Source of the DNA: Silene noctiflora
Taxonomy: Eukaryota; Streptophyta; Magnoliopsida; Caryophyllales; Caryophyllaceae
Reading direction: 5' to 3'
NCBI GenBank assembly: GCA_009801015.1
Contig: VHZZ01000474.1
Span: 133,201-160,168, forward strand
DNA: 26,968 nucleotides
Positions 12,801-21,236 of this stretch are shown here, piece after piece. The position numbers and the translations under genes are program-made. A model generated the notes under the pieces. It did not search any database. It was not told where the DNA came from and was given only the letters and a program-made list of their open reading frames with translations. The stretch's first letter is position 1. The number at the start of each line of letters is the position of its first letter.

Positions 12801-15800
12801 GACAGCACATAGTAGATTTGTTCAAGGTCGCATCTTTTTCAAATCCAGCGTATAAAAAACAATGAAAACGCCATAACCTCTATTATAACATGCTTGATAC
12901 CCTCATGCTGCACTTTGACCACCACTTCTTGTCCAGTTAAAAGTGTAGCACGATGAACTTGAGCTATCTGCACGAGAACCATTGACAGAACTCATATAAT
13001 GAGGCTATCAGCGACTTCATTTGATAAAAAGCAGAGCACAAGAAGGAAAAAAAAAATAGAAAAAAAAAAAACATATGTGGTTACTTTTGTTCTAAGATAA
13101 AAAATTGTTGACGACACATTGTAAACAACCAGGAAAAAAAATACAATCTAATTACAGTTCAGAGAACATAACACAGTATACAAGGCTGCACAGTCTGACA
13201 CAGAAACAATAATAAGCTTTAAACAAACAGAAATTATAGCACAAACAATTCAAAGGATGGATCAAATTTTCAACGATGCAAGACATACAGAAGCAACAGA
13301 ACGTCACTTAAATGCAGTATGCGCAGGCTCAGACAATCACTACATTCAGAAGAGAGGAAAGGAAAGAAATAAGTAAAAGAGTATGGCCTCCAAACCTTAT
13401 TGATTAGAGAGCTTGACAAACATAAAAAATTAATTCATGAAAACAATAAGGAGTGTCGATGACAAAGAAACTTATTCTATAACTTGAGTATTGGTACTTG
13501 GATAGACAAGAAACAAAGGAGATCGGTTAATAATGATAAGAATCTTACTGATGCTGTAGCCAATGGTGCTTTTTCAAATTCCGAAAAGAGCTCTTCCACA
13601 GATTTTCCCAACTCTTTCTCAATGGTATGGCAGACCTACAGAAAAAATAAAATTAGTTCAAACGGTTATATATATAAAATAAAAATTAAAAGAAAAAAAA
13701 AAAGATAAAACATTTTCCTTGATAGAAAGTCCAACAAGAACTTCAAAAGCCCATATGATCATCAATACACACGGCAAACAATGAGTTGAGATCATACAGA
13801 ATTGTTACATTTGTCAGTGGCATAGTACCACGGGGCAAAAAAAAAATTGAGCAAAATGGAAAGACAACCAGCTAAGTGCTCAAAGTATAATCGAAGTCAC
13901 CCAAAGAAAACAGTACACATTATTCAAAAAGTAGACTGGACCTCCAACACGCATGATTTTTTCTCACTTCTACTCAATACCTGATACTCCATTAATACAT
14001 GGTTTACTTGGGTAGTCCCTATTATAATGTCAAGGTTCGAATCAGTAAAACTAATGTGAGGACCGTAGAGAAAGGTATTACAAGAAGAATGTAGTTGATT
14101 ACATGTAATGGTGATGAAGTGTTTACATGGGTTTAAGTGGAACAATGGTCACTGCATCAAATGAAGGATATTCCAAATACATTGTAATGTGGATTACCTT
14201 CAAGCTCCAACCAAACCCTCTCTCTCTCTCCTCCTTTCAACACTTGTCTCCACTACATTATAACGGGGTCACCTTCTACAGCATATGCCACTAGATTCAA
14301 ATTCACATGGGAGAGACACGAAACAAAAGATGCAACATTTTGCAACTGAATATCCACACTTGTTCTGACATCCAAGCTTGTGAATCGGTTTGAGATTTAC
14401 CCTTTCTTTGGATGAAGGGATTTGGAGGGGGGAGGGGGCGAAAAGTTGAGGGAACAATTTCTCTTATTTGGTAAGTAAACTAAGTCAAATGGAGGGGACG
14501 GTAAATAGATATTTCCATTTTCCTCCTACAATCCAAAATAAATTTCCTATAACTTGTGAAGGATTGAAAGGAGAGTATCAAAGCTCCCATCCATGTCCCT
14601 TTCCCTAGTCCCTCCCTTCCTTTCTCACTCCTTCATCTCTCTCCCCATCCCATCCCTCCTACCTATGTGTCCAAACAATGCCTTAATCTTCAAATTGATC
14701 TTCAAAGCCTAATAATTGATACCGACTAAAAATGTGGTTGTTGTAAACTTATAAACCTTGATGAAAATGGTGAATAGAAGGTATTGTATTAAAAAGCAGA
14801 GGCATCTTAAAACAAATGGAGATCATATGCACCACAAAAAAAAATGAGGCCCCAAATATGAATGCACAAGTTCATCAATAAAGCTTGTAAATTCGGTAAC
14901 CAAAATCGGAGGCCCGGTTCCCGCGCCCATGGTTGCACAGGGCCTTAAAAGTTTTAGAAGGAAAATGTAAAAGGAAGGAAAAGGGGAAGAAAATCAGCCA
15001 AAATAGAAATCACAAACGTGTGAATTAAGGTCAATGCCAGAAAATGACCAAAAGTCACTGGATACACTAGATAAGTAGTCGACAACATAGAAGAAAAATA
15101 AGTTAGTCTAAAACAAAATAATTAATATAAGGTAGTATTTGACCAAAAAAACCTTTAAACTTGTGTTTTGGATCCAAAAGTAGTGTCCAAGAATTTTTTT
15201 ATGCCCGAACGTCAAGTGTCTGACACAAGAATGAGAAGTCATATGAAGAGTCCAAGTAGCACAGCTTGTAGCACAACTAACCTCCTGTAGTTACATAGAC
15301 CACTAATAGATGACAGTATCCATGGCAATATGGCATGCACCCCAATGTGAAACATTGCCAAATCCCCCATCAAAAATGTAAAATTATTTTGAACAATGGC
15401 AATTGATTTGTAAAACAATAAGACATGACATGCAATGATAACTAAAATTTACCCACTTTAAGCATATCCTCTAGCAGTAGAAAATTTAACTTAAATCCCT
15501 ACATTTACTCCTGTAGTTAATTTAAAAATCTCTACAAGTAGACAGAAATAACCTCCTCTAAGGGTCGGGGAGGAAGAGAATCCTGAAGCTGTTGGAGCAG
15601 GCGTATATAGGCCTCTGGAAGAACATCAGCACGTGTAGATAGGTATTGCCCCAATTTCACCCACAAACCCTCCATTTCTATCATGAAGTTAAGTAGGCGC
15701 CGCGCATTGCGCTCATGAGCTTTTTTCCATAGGGAAGCCTTTTTAGTTTTGTTTTTCACCCATTTACCTCTCTGCTGCAAAGCCTGTAAGATAGATATCC

Positions 15801-15944
15801 CAAAAAGGAAACTTTTAGCTTCAGACAGATTAGAGAGAAGCATAAGTTTTCAGCAGTATTTCTCTATACCTTGTAGTCCAGGTAGATCAACAAGGCCAAG
15901 GCAAAAACCTTGATGCGTCGCTTATATATGTTTCCCCATCCCAT
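2952..15944 (-). CDS. ABC1/UbiB-type atypical kinase fused to a beta-lactamase-like hydrolase domain (18 coding exons, 970 aa)
   Basis: Coding exons in transcript order are 15944-15870, 15783-15553, 13635-13549, 12967-12878, 12776-12650, 12515-12415, 11861-11693, 11541-11420, 9708-9580, 9501-9403, 9316-9259, 9139-9064, 8971-8842, 7521-7364, 4800-4728, 4600-4406, 4159-4066 and 3850-2952. All junction phases agree and the sum is 2,913 nt. Residues about 55-340 form the ABC1 kinase-like fold: KLGQ at 68-71, Ala-rich loop PLATAS at 126-131, probable ATP-site Lys149, DPHPGN at 290-295 and DFG at 310-312. Residues about 490-970 form a class-C beta-lactamase-like serine hydrolase: S534-V-T-K537, Y626-H-Y628 and H900-S-G902. 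Between them is a charged helical linker. The ATG at 15,944 (MGWGNIY) was chosen because it matches the N-terminus I recall for the Arabidopsis homologue AT5G24810, with a 5' UTR splice site just upstream. ABC1 kinases of plants act in plastids and mitochondria on prenylquinone and lipid metabolism; substrate and hydrolase activity here are not known. No premature stop or frameshift is present, so I take it as functional. Confidence 0.93.
4066..4159 (-). CDS. Exon (residues 641-671) followed by a GC donor
   Basis: 94 nt reading HATGKKFQDILQ to GIPP plus one base. It ends CCAG followed by GCAAGT at 4,065-4,060, a non-canonical GC donor in an otherwise perfect consensus. Joining to 3,850 restores GGT and continues VEARLAAL in frame; no GT alternative keeps the frame. 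Confidence 0.9.
4406..4600 (-). CDS. Exon with the HxSGL and YHY motifs of the hydrolase domain (residues 576-640)
   Basis: 65 codons, phase 0 at both ends. It starts VHHVLNHNSGL, the LLxHxSGL helix typical of the beta-lactamase superfamily, and contains LYHYLSFGWL, where Y626-H-Y628 occupies the place of the class C YxN motif. Tyr replaces the usual Asn at the third position. The acceptor is TTTGCAG and the donor GTTTTG. Confidence 0.92.
5612..5695. repeat. Degenerate hexamer repeat, CCCTCT then CCCTCA units
   Basis: A tract of CCCTCT and CCCTCA units with scattered substitutions inside the Stowaway-like element. It is not the plant telomere word CCCTAAA. Confidence 0.85.
5781..5843 (+). 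repeat. Direct repeat copy 1 (63 nt)
   Basis: Begins AAAAGGTCGCCAAGAAAACT and ends GAAAACACGAA. It is nearly identical to 6,289-6,352 (a few substitutions and one extra A). This copy lies inside the Stowaway-like element. Confidence 0.9.
6289..6352 (+). repeat. Direct repeat copy 2 (64 nt)
   Basis: Matches 5,781-5,843 but lies about 50 nt beyond the right terminus of the Stowaway-like element. Confidence 0.9.
7364..7521 (-). CDS. Exon with the beta-lactamase SxxK motif (residues 499-550)
   Basis: 52 codons plus two bases. It contains FPVFSVTKG, the serine-x-x-lysine active-site motif of class C beta-lactamases and related esterases (nucleophile Ser534, base Lys537). It lies between two large introns (7,522-8,841 and 4,801-7,363). 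Confidence 0.93.
7522..8841 (-). other. Intron (1,320 nt) with repeat-like sequence
   Basis: The stretch 7,860-7,926 ends TCCATCCAAACAAT and resembles the right end of the TIR element at 14,402-14,680, so it may be a one-ended relic of the same family. A 9-nt inverted repeat (GCACGACAT at 8,411-8,419 and ATGTCGTGC at 8,442-8,450) is also present. No coding sequence is seen. Confidence 0.5.
10506..10673 (+). repeat. Two tandem copies of an about 85-nt unit
   Basis: Copy 1 is 10,506-10,590 and copy 2 is 10,591-10,673. Both start TATAATACATTTT and end CTACTC, with a shared core AAATTATGAGACA. A weaker third copy lies at about 10,815-10,898, beyond a TTACTAC-rich block. Confidence 0.85.
10665..10960 (+). 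repeat. TTACTAC-rich low-complexity tract
   Basis: Imperfect repeats of ACTACT, TTGTTACT and TTTCACTACTC, which yield a spurious Leu/Ser/Thr-rich frame. They appear to have expanded from the end of the 85-nt unit. Confidence 0.7.
11420..11541 (-). CDS. Exon with the kinase DFG motif (residues 294-334)
   Basis: 122 nt starting with two bases that complete Gly294. It reads NFLVSKEFPHRPILLDFGLTK, so the DFG metal-binding motif is residues 310-312. The donor is GAG|GTTAGT, and the next exon continues GDHVALLSAFSEMG. Confidence 0.93.
11693..11861 (-). CDS. Exon with kinase catalytic loop (residues 238-293)
   Basis: It starts SAEKVIILEYMDG after CTTGCAG and ends NGDPHP plus one base, which the next exon (11541-11420) completes to give GDPHPGN. 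The Asp at residue 290 is the expected catalytic or metal-binding position of ABC1 kinases. Confidence 0.93.
11862..12414 (-). other. Intron (553 nt), no feature beyond repeat-like sequence
   Basis: Around 12,175-12,310 a block with GGGCCTCCGCATTATCCAC and GAGCGTGTTAAGGTAAAAG resembles sequence seen at dispersed plant retroelement ends, but no termini could be defined. Otherwise AT-rich and non-coding. Confidence 0.4.
12878..12967 (-). CDS. Exon with the conserved kinase lysine (residues 132-161)
   Basis: 30 codons, phase 0 at both ends, starting IAQVHRATLL after GTGCAG. The VVVKVQHEGI stretch supplies the beta3 lysine equivalent. It joins to DLKNAKSIVEW in the exon at 12776-12650. Confidence 0.92.
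12968..13548 (-). other. Intron (581 nt)
   Basis: A-rich plus strand with poly(A) runs near 13,050-13,070. No repeat structure or coding signal is recognised. Confidence 0.6.
13549..13635 (-). CDS. Exon with the Ala-rich loop (residues 103-131)
   Basis: 29 codons ending PLATAS, which joins to IAQVHRA in the next exon (12967-12878). This is the family's Ala-containing loop that stands in for the glycine-rich loop of ordinary kinases. The following exon carries VVVKVQ with the conserved ATP-site lysine (residue 149). The donor is GTAAGA. Confidence 0.92.
13636..15552 (-). other. Large intron (1,917 nt) with a TIR element
   Basis: It lies between the KxGQ exon and the Ala-rich-loop exon. It includes the TIR element at 14,402-14,680 and a GC-rich patch near 14,905-14,945. 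Nothing else is recognised. Confidence 0.6.
14402..14680. mobile_element. MITE-like element with G-rich terminal inverted repeats, about 280 bp
   Basis: The left end reads CTTTCTTTGGATGAAGGGAT then a G-rich run. The right end in reverse complement reads CATTGTTTGGACACATAGGT then GGAGGGATGGG. The shared pattern is TTTGGA followed by GGGA/GGAGGG words. I could not define a target-site duplication, so the superfamily is open. Confidence 0.4.
15553..15783 (-). CDS. Exon with the ABC1 KxGQ motif (residues 26-102)
   Basis: A 231-nt exon, 77 codons, phase 0 at both ends. It contains GLWVKLGQYLSTRADVLP, the N-terminal KxGQ signature of the ABC1/UbiB family that folds over the active site. It is bounded by TTACAG at the acceptor and GAG|GTTATT at the donor. 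Confidence 0.93.
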
Positions 15945-15968
15945 CAGGCGAGAAAGATACAAAATTAC
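15870..15968 (-). CDS. First coding exon (residues 1-25) with end of 5' UTR
   Basis: The acceptor AG at 15,970-15,969 follows a strong pyrimidine tract. The exon then has 24 nt of leader and ATG at 15,944. The 25 codons hold basic residues (KRR) followed by a short hydrophobic run (VFALALLIYL) and end at donor GT 15,869-15,868. No clear cleavable transit peptide is seen, so the organelle cannot be read from this exon. Confidence 0.85.
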
Positions 15969-17812
15969 CTTTATTAGAAAAAACAAAAAAGAAAAAGTGA
16001 GTAGGCTAGATTCAAAACAAATAGAAGATGGTACTAATGTCAGATCACATCTAGAGTGAGCTATAGAAGATTGGAGAAAGAAAGCCTTCATGATCATACA
16101 ACAGAACAAATTATTAGCACTTTAAATCTTCATTCCTAGTAACAGGTAACATATGTGAACCAAGTATACAGCCTAGTGCCTAATGTATAGGAGTGTACCT
16201 GCCCATCATTCAAACAAAATAACAAAAGAGCTCTTATATTATAAATACACAAAGAAGATTCCTATAATTTCAGGCCACCTCAATGTAGGTACTAGGTAGT
16301 CATTTACGATTGGAGCGGTTTAATAATGATAGTGTACTACACAATTATCTTCATGGTCAACCAAACAAAAGAAAATTGTTACAAATGTAGAAAAGAGAAG
16401 CATGTCTTGAAACAATCATATTCCACAAATTAGAAATCGAGTAACCAGTAATTATCACAACCAGCCAACCACCATTCAGTCAACCAGAAGGCAAATTTAC
16501 CAAGGAAAAAAAAACTACTGCCAGCCCAAGCTTCTACTTGTAAACAGCCTTTATTAGCTAACTAGCATCACACAACCATGTACTGGAGTCTAGAGAAGAT
16601 CTTTATTTTCTTATTTTGATACGCCGCATTATTTGTTACTACCTCCATTCCAGTTACATTGTCCCCTTTTGATATTGATGGTCAACTTTGACTACCAATC
16701 TATCCAAATGAGTAAAGATACAATTTGATATTTGACATTTTTGGTTTATTAAAACAGCTATTTTGATCCAGAGTATTACCTTGTTTCCTATGAGTTCTAA
16801 CAACTGTGCATTGTGAATCTAAACACTCTAAGATACCTTATCCAATTCTTTCATTAATCGCATTTCATGAAGAAGAACATGCATAAACATCGTACAATGC
16901 CACAACAACTCACTTTCAATCATTTGTTTACCGTTGATTAAAATACCTTCAGAAAGAATAAACAAGGTAACAATTGGTTGGGGCGGTAATAGTACAGGTT
17001 ACCTACAATAGACCATCCAAACACCAAAAAAATAGTAGATGAAATTCATTAAAAGTATAGGTACAACAGCATAACCCCAAAGCTGCAAAGGTTCTTGCCT
17101 ATGGCGAGCCAAGGGATGTTGGATACATAGATAACTTGTTCTAAGATGATCCATAATGAAAATTGCATTGAGAATCGTATAGTCGCCCAGTCTACTACTT
17201 CACAGCGAAAGAAGGGCAGCAAATTTAACATGTCATATTTGTTTTATTCCATTCTATTCTACTCCGTATAGCCTAAGGATAGCGACTGTTTGGCTCCATT
17301 GGCGAATGAAGAATATAAAAAGTTTAGACAAACATAGAAAAATATCTCGCCCTTTGGTTGTCGACCAAACGACCGATTCACAATGGAGTCGCAATTTCAG
17401 CCAGAATTTATATCTAATGTTAATAATTTACTACTCCCTCAGTTAGGTTTGATTTCATACATTTGATTAAAATACACCTCACACATACTAAACAAATGTA
17501 TAGAATCAAACCGAACGAAGGGAGTAACAAAAAGAAGGCATGTTAGTAACTAAACTTGGTCTCAAAGGTAGCATCTTCAACAAAATTAAACAAAAATGAC
17601 TGAATTGCATCAAATAGTACTAGAATTATATAATTGAAATCACCATACTAAATTGATTAACCCCAAAATTAAACAACATTAATACACAAGTGAATAACAA
17701 TTAATTTGAAAGTCAATCAACAGAGATATTAACGATGATCACCTGATCGAAAAATGACATGAGATGAGAATTTAGGAGATGAAATAAGTGAGAATTAACA
17801 AAGCAAACTCAC
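15969..17812 (-). other. Leader intron (1,844 nt) with a Stowaway MITE
   Basis: Intron in the 5' UTR. It contains the complete MITE at 17,434-17,524 and a possible degenerate relic at about 16,637-16,790 that begins TACTACCTCCATTCC. No alternative coding exon with consistent phase is found. Confidence 0.5.
17434..17524. mobile_element. Stowaway MITE, 91 bp, TA target duplication
   Basis: The left end is CTCCCTCAGTTAGGTTTGAT and the right end in reverse complement is CTCCCTTCGTTCGGTTTGAT. The arms of about 32 nt pair with few mismatches and are flanked by TA at 17,432-17,433 and 17,525-17,526. Size, termini and TSD all fit the Stowaway class. Confidence 0.85.
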
Positions 17813-17935
17813 CGAGAATGGAGAAATGAATAAGTAATAGGTGAAAATGGAGGAGAGAGAAAGATGAGAAAAATATGGTGAAGACGAGAAACACACTCTT
17901 TCCTTTTTCTCTCTCTAGACTTACTAGTGGTCGTA
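17813..17935 (-). other. Probable 5' untranslated exon of the ABC1-kinase/beta-lactamase gene
   Basis: On the minus strand this stretch is C/T-rich (CTCTCTCC-type leader), has no ATG-led frame of note, and ends in a perfect plant donor, CTCG|GTGAGT (GT at 17,812-17,811). It would splice to the acceptor at 15,969, giving a leader intron of about 1.84 kb. The transcription start is not defined, and I see no clear TATA box upstream. Leader introns like this often raise expression in plants. Confidence 0.5.
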
Positions 17936-18379
17936 CGTAGTTGTTAGACTTTGAAAGTTAGTAGGAGAACAAGAAGCAACAAAATTGATCTAGTTATGGA
18001 AATTAAATGTAGGTGACCAACTTAACTAATAGTCCTTGCGCCATTACTCACAAACTTGTGTGAATGGGAAGTTTAGATTAGACAAGTATGAAGATTAAGG
18101 GGCTAATCAAACCCTCATTTCTAACTTGTGTGAAAGGAAATTTTAGATTAGAGAAGAAAAAAGAAAAAGAAATCGAGAGCCGTTTACGCTTAAACACTCT
18201 ATTTATGTAGGTGATTAATTTCGAGGGGGCAATTTGTATGCACAGAATTTGTATATATGGATGTCACAGATTTGATAAAAGTCAAAATATTGATCTGTCA
18301 AATATTTGGTGTAAAAGTAAATTGATTAATTTGGGCAAAATTCATGTAATTAATCGATTTTAATTATTTTATATAATTT
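17936..18379. other. Upstream region of the main gene, likely containing its promoter
   Basis: AT-rich. An imperfect direct repeat of about 34 nt starts AACTTGTGTGAA at about 18,052 and again at about 18,123. No convincing TATA box or named element is identified, so promoter function rests only on position upstream of the 5' untranslated exon. Confidence 0.3.
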
Positions 18380-19147
18380 ATTTTCGCAGTATATTTTTTA
18401 CTTATCTCAGCCAATTTTGCAACAAACTTTTCATTTGTCTACCCTTACCTAAAATCACACCTAATTCTCTCTTCCTTCTCTTGTTGAAATGTTCAATCCT
18501 TCAACCTCCTTCAAATTCTTCAATTATAAATGATTATTTCACCATGGAGTAGGTATTTAATTTCGTAATTATAAATGATTATTCCAACATGGAGTAGGTA
18601 TTTAATTTAGTAACCCATTTTTACTAATTAAATTGACTCTTTGTAATAATTTTGTATCATATTTTAATTAGGGTTTATGGTGAAATTAATTAGGGGGTAA
18701 TTGGGGTGGGATGGGTTGGGGTTTTTGGTTGTCGCCTGGTGGCCGTTTTTTGGTGGCTTACTGATGTGATCGTCGGTGGCTGTTTGACGGTGGCAGCCAG
18801 CAGGTACATTTTGAGTTAATTGTTTATGTACTACATTGAAATTGGAAAAAAGAGAAAAAAAACATTGAAAGTCGTACTTCATAGTACACACTGCAATGAG
18901 AGTATAAAAGTAGTAGTATAACTGCACATAACATTCAACAGTTACTGTACACAATGAAAGTAGTACCCAGCACACAATAATAATCGGGTAGATTATGTAA
19001 AATTAGTGGAGGATGGGTATGTGAAATTTGAAAATACTAAAGAAAATTTCCCGGAGAAAAATTAGAGAGAGAAAATGGGAGGGGAAAATGAAAGGGGTAT
19101 AATTGTCAATAATGTACTGTGATGAGAAAAATATGTACTGCGAAAAT
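18380..19147. mobile_element. Terminal-inverted-repeat element, about 768 bp
   Basis: The left end is ATTTTCGCAGTATATTTTTT and the right end in reverse complement is ATTTTCGCAGTACATATTTT. The first 12 bases are identical and similarity continues to about 30 (ending CTCAG and CACAG). No transposase frame is seen. No clear target duplication was found, so the family is unknown. Confidence 0.5.
18522..18611 (+). repeat. 45-nt tandem duplication
   Basis: Units 18,522-18,566 and 18,567-18,611 both begin AATTATAAATGATTATT and contain CATGGAGTAGGTATTTAATTT, differing at only a few positions. It lies inside the TIR element 18,380-19,147. Confidence 0.9.
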
Positions 19148-19740
19148 CAGTACCCATTTTAATTGAGTTTGTTTTATTAAAATGACAAAACTCGATAAAA
19201 TGGATCAAATCCACTTAAATGGGCTAAGCACAGTAATATGAATCAAGATGACTACCAAATCCAAGTCCAATAAGTGACGCATTTTTCTATAAATTAGTTG
19301 GTTTCACCGCGCATAGTCCCCAAGATATTTTGATCGTTGACGTTTCATGTGCATGTTAGCGTATTTTTATTTGGTCAGTCTGTACATATTGAGTGTCGAT
19401 CACAATGAAATTCTTGTTATATTATTTTGATGGTTGAATCGATTGCAAACAAAATTACAACCATTCGTAAATAATTCGTATTTAATTTCACTAAGAATAT
19501 GAATATTCAAATAGAACTACGCCTTTTACTTAGATGGTTTATTGTTAAAAACACAATTACATGGAATACGTAAAAACATATCCAACTACACATAGGTATT
19601 CCTAACCGCGGTGACCCAATTTGGTGATACGATTTACAGAAGTGATATGTACTTATTAAAACGGGTAGGCCATGGATCATGCTGTTAGTTTGAATGGCAG
19701 CGTGGAAATAGTAGGACACTCTGCAAGATGGTTTGAACCT
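19148..19740. other. Intergenic DNA without a supported gene
   Basis: AT-rich. A 70-codon minus-strand open frame (19,507-19,719) begins MSYYFHAAIQ but has no recognised domain and may be chance. Confidence 0.3.
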
Positions 19741-19752
19741 TACTATTTGTTG

Positions 19753-20129
19753 CTAAATTTCTATGAAGTAGACAAAATTAAAGAGCAACCAAAGCATAGG
19801 TTTAGTAGTGTTCTCTAGATAAAGACTTGGCATTTGAGCTAACAACCCGTGGAATATAAGCGAGTGTTGACGCACAATGGTAACATTATAGTTTGGTACT
19901 GTGAACTCGACGTCTCTACGATAGTCGTCATAACCCATAGTATGAGAACGACGATTCTTATTAATATAAGTGTTGATCACTGGCCACATAAAACTATATG
20001 AAGGGAAAAGGTATGCGGTTGCCAAAGAACAATGTTCATCGGCGGGGAGGTGGTCATGTACTTCCCAGTACACTCCCATTGGCAGTAGAAAATGGCACCC
20101 CCACAAAAGGTTATACAGTTTTTTGATAG
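19753..20129 (-). pseudogene. Unrecognised protein-coding remnant, about 117-125 codons
   Basis: The open frame has protein-like composition (GVYWEVHDHLPADEHCSLAT, then a Tyr/Phe-rich stretch with SYSFMWPVINTYINKNRR and PNYNVTIVRQHSLIFHGLL). It has no good ATG at its start: the first Met is inside, and an in-frame TAG lies just upstream near 20,130. I do not recognise the family. The mixed hydrophobic and charged pattern looks like a slice of a longer protein, perhaps from a mobile element or a degraded host gene. Confidence 0.3.
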
Positions 20130-20557
20130 TACGATAATACTAAATATAAATACTTCCTTCGTTTAATAGGCTAGTAAAGGAAAACAACATCTAGGGCAGT
20201 TACAACAGCAAACATCTTAAAATTTACCGGCTAGGAAGTTGCATCATTATATAATTATATATACGTAGTTCAGGACATTGCCTGCAGTAGTAGATAATAA
20301 TGCTTAGGGTGTAACATTGGCATCAATGACTTTCTCCTTAATCCTATATGGAGGCTGTAGTTGGGGTGTACTTGGTAATGTGGTCACTTCTTGCACTTTT
20401 TGGTAAGGGTTGTATTTATAGCGAGATCATCTTTGTCTAACTGGACCTTTCTTTTTTTAGAGCCCTTTACATATGTCCCCCCACAATATTATTGGTCCTT
20501 TGTCTCTGGTAGAGTTTGCTGGACAATGGCAAATTGATCACTAGTCATGTTTTTTTT

Positions 20558-20830
20558 TTATACGGTTGTATTCTCTTCAGCAGCACGAGCGAGGCTGACA
20601 TTAACAAAACTTTTAACTGAAGTAGCCTTATTTCCTTCGTCCTCAACAACAATTTGCTTAAGGGCCCAGTGCAAGACATTGTTCCTTGATAAGGTAGTGT
20701 TGGGACCAAGTTCAACCATAACAGGGTGGCTACGAAGGAGCTCCTGAACAGCTTCAAAGGCCTGGACATCTTCCTTCATATAAGAGTGTAAGATAATCAG
20801 CTTGGAGACATACCAAGGGACATTGAACAT
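20558..20830 (-). CDS. Unidentified 90-codon open frame
   Basis: It starts with ATG (MFNVPWYVSK) and continues with a helix-like stretch (EDVQAFEAVQELLRSHPVM) and NVLHWALKQIVVEDEGN. No known domain is recognised. It might be a fragment, a small gene or chance; no partner exon or promoter was found. Confidence 0.25.
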   Translation of the reverse strand: MFNVPWYVSKLIILHSYMKEDVQAFEAVQELLRSHPVMVELGPNTTLSRNNVLHWALKQIVVEDEGNKATSVKSFVNVSLARAAEENTTV

Positions 20831-21152
20831 AAATTGAGTATAAAAAAATTACTCTACGTCCACCCTTTTCACTTTAATTTTCAAATTTCATAAAATAAAA
20901 TAAATACTACTCTTTCCCTCACCCATCCATGTCCTCCTCCCCCTCTCATCTACTATGAACAAAACCTGACTAGATCTAATTGAATTCAATATCTTAACCC
21001 ATTTATAAATATGAACAAGCTTTCCCATGGTAAGTGATGACAATTTTCAAATGGTGTCGTACCCAGGACATCATTTTACAAATGTTAAAAAATGACATGG
21101 TATGGAAGATTATAAGATCACAGACAAAGACATATTCATTATCTAAACCACA
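20831..21152. other. Intergenic or 3'-flanking DNA
   Basis: AT-rich. Near 20,855-20,920 ACTCTACGTCCACCC and TTTTCACTTTAATTTTCAAA resemble a decayed Stowaway end. Nothing else is recognised. Confidence 0.3.
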
Positions 21153-21236
21153 TCAACCTCGCTTCACGGGTCGTTGAACACAAGATTTGTTGGGATCTTT
21201 TGTTTTCAGTTTTGGCGGTCTAAGTTCTCCCTTTGC
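21153..21236 (-). CDS. Possible last exon of the CACTA-associated gene model (AKGELRPPK to KRG stop)
   Basis: It follows acceptor GTTATGCAG (AG 21,238-21,237) and reads 27 codons of a Lys/Pro/Arg-rich tail (AKGELRPPKLKTKDPNKS, then RPVKRG) to TGA at 21,155-21,153. It joins in phase 0 to the exon at 22,231-22,175. The basic composition is coding-like, but I do not recognise the protein. Confidence 0.4.
   Translation of the reverse strand, partial: AKGELRPPKLKTKDPNKSCVQRPVKRG

Noticed and set aside
14041..14160. Possible tRNA or small RNA gene in introns
   Set aside because: No cloverleaf, A-box/B-box or other RNA signature could be found here or elsewhere in the window.
15864..16109. Upstream in-frame ATG at 16,109 as the start of the kinase gene
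   Set aside because: The extra N-terminal stretch is intron-like (poly-T tract and acceptor at 15,970), and the family protein begins MGWGN.
21153..21236. Similarity of KDPNKS to the start of an HMG box
   Set aside because: Only five or six residues match and the HMG core (PSAFF and following helices) is absent downstream.
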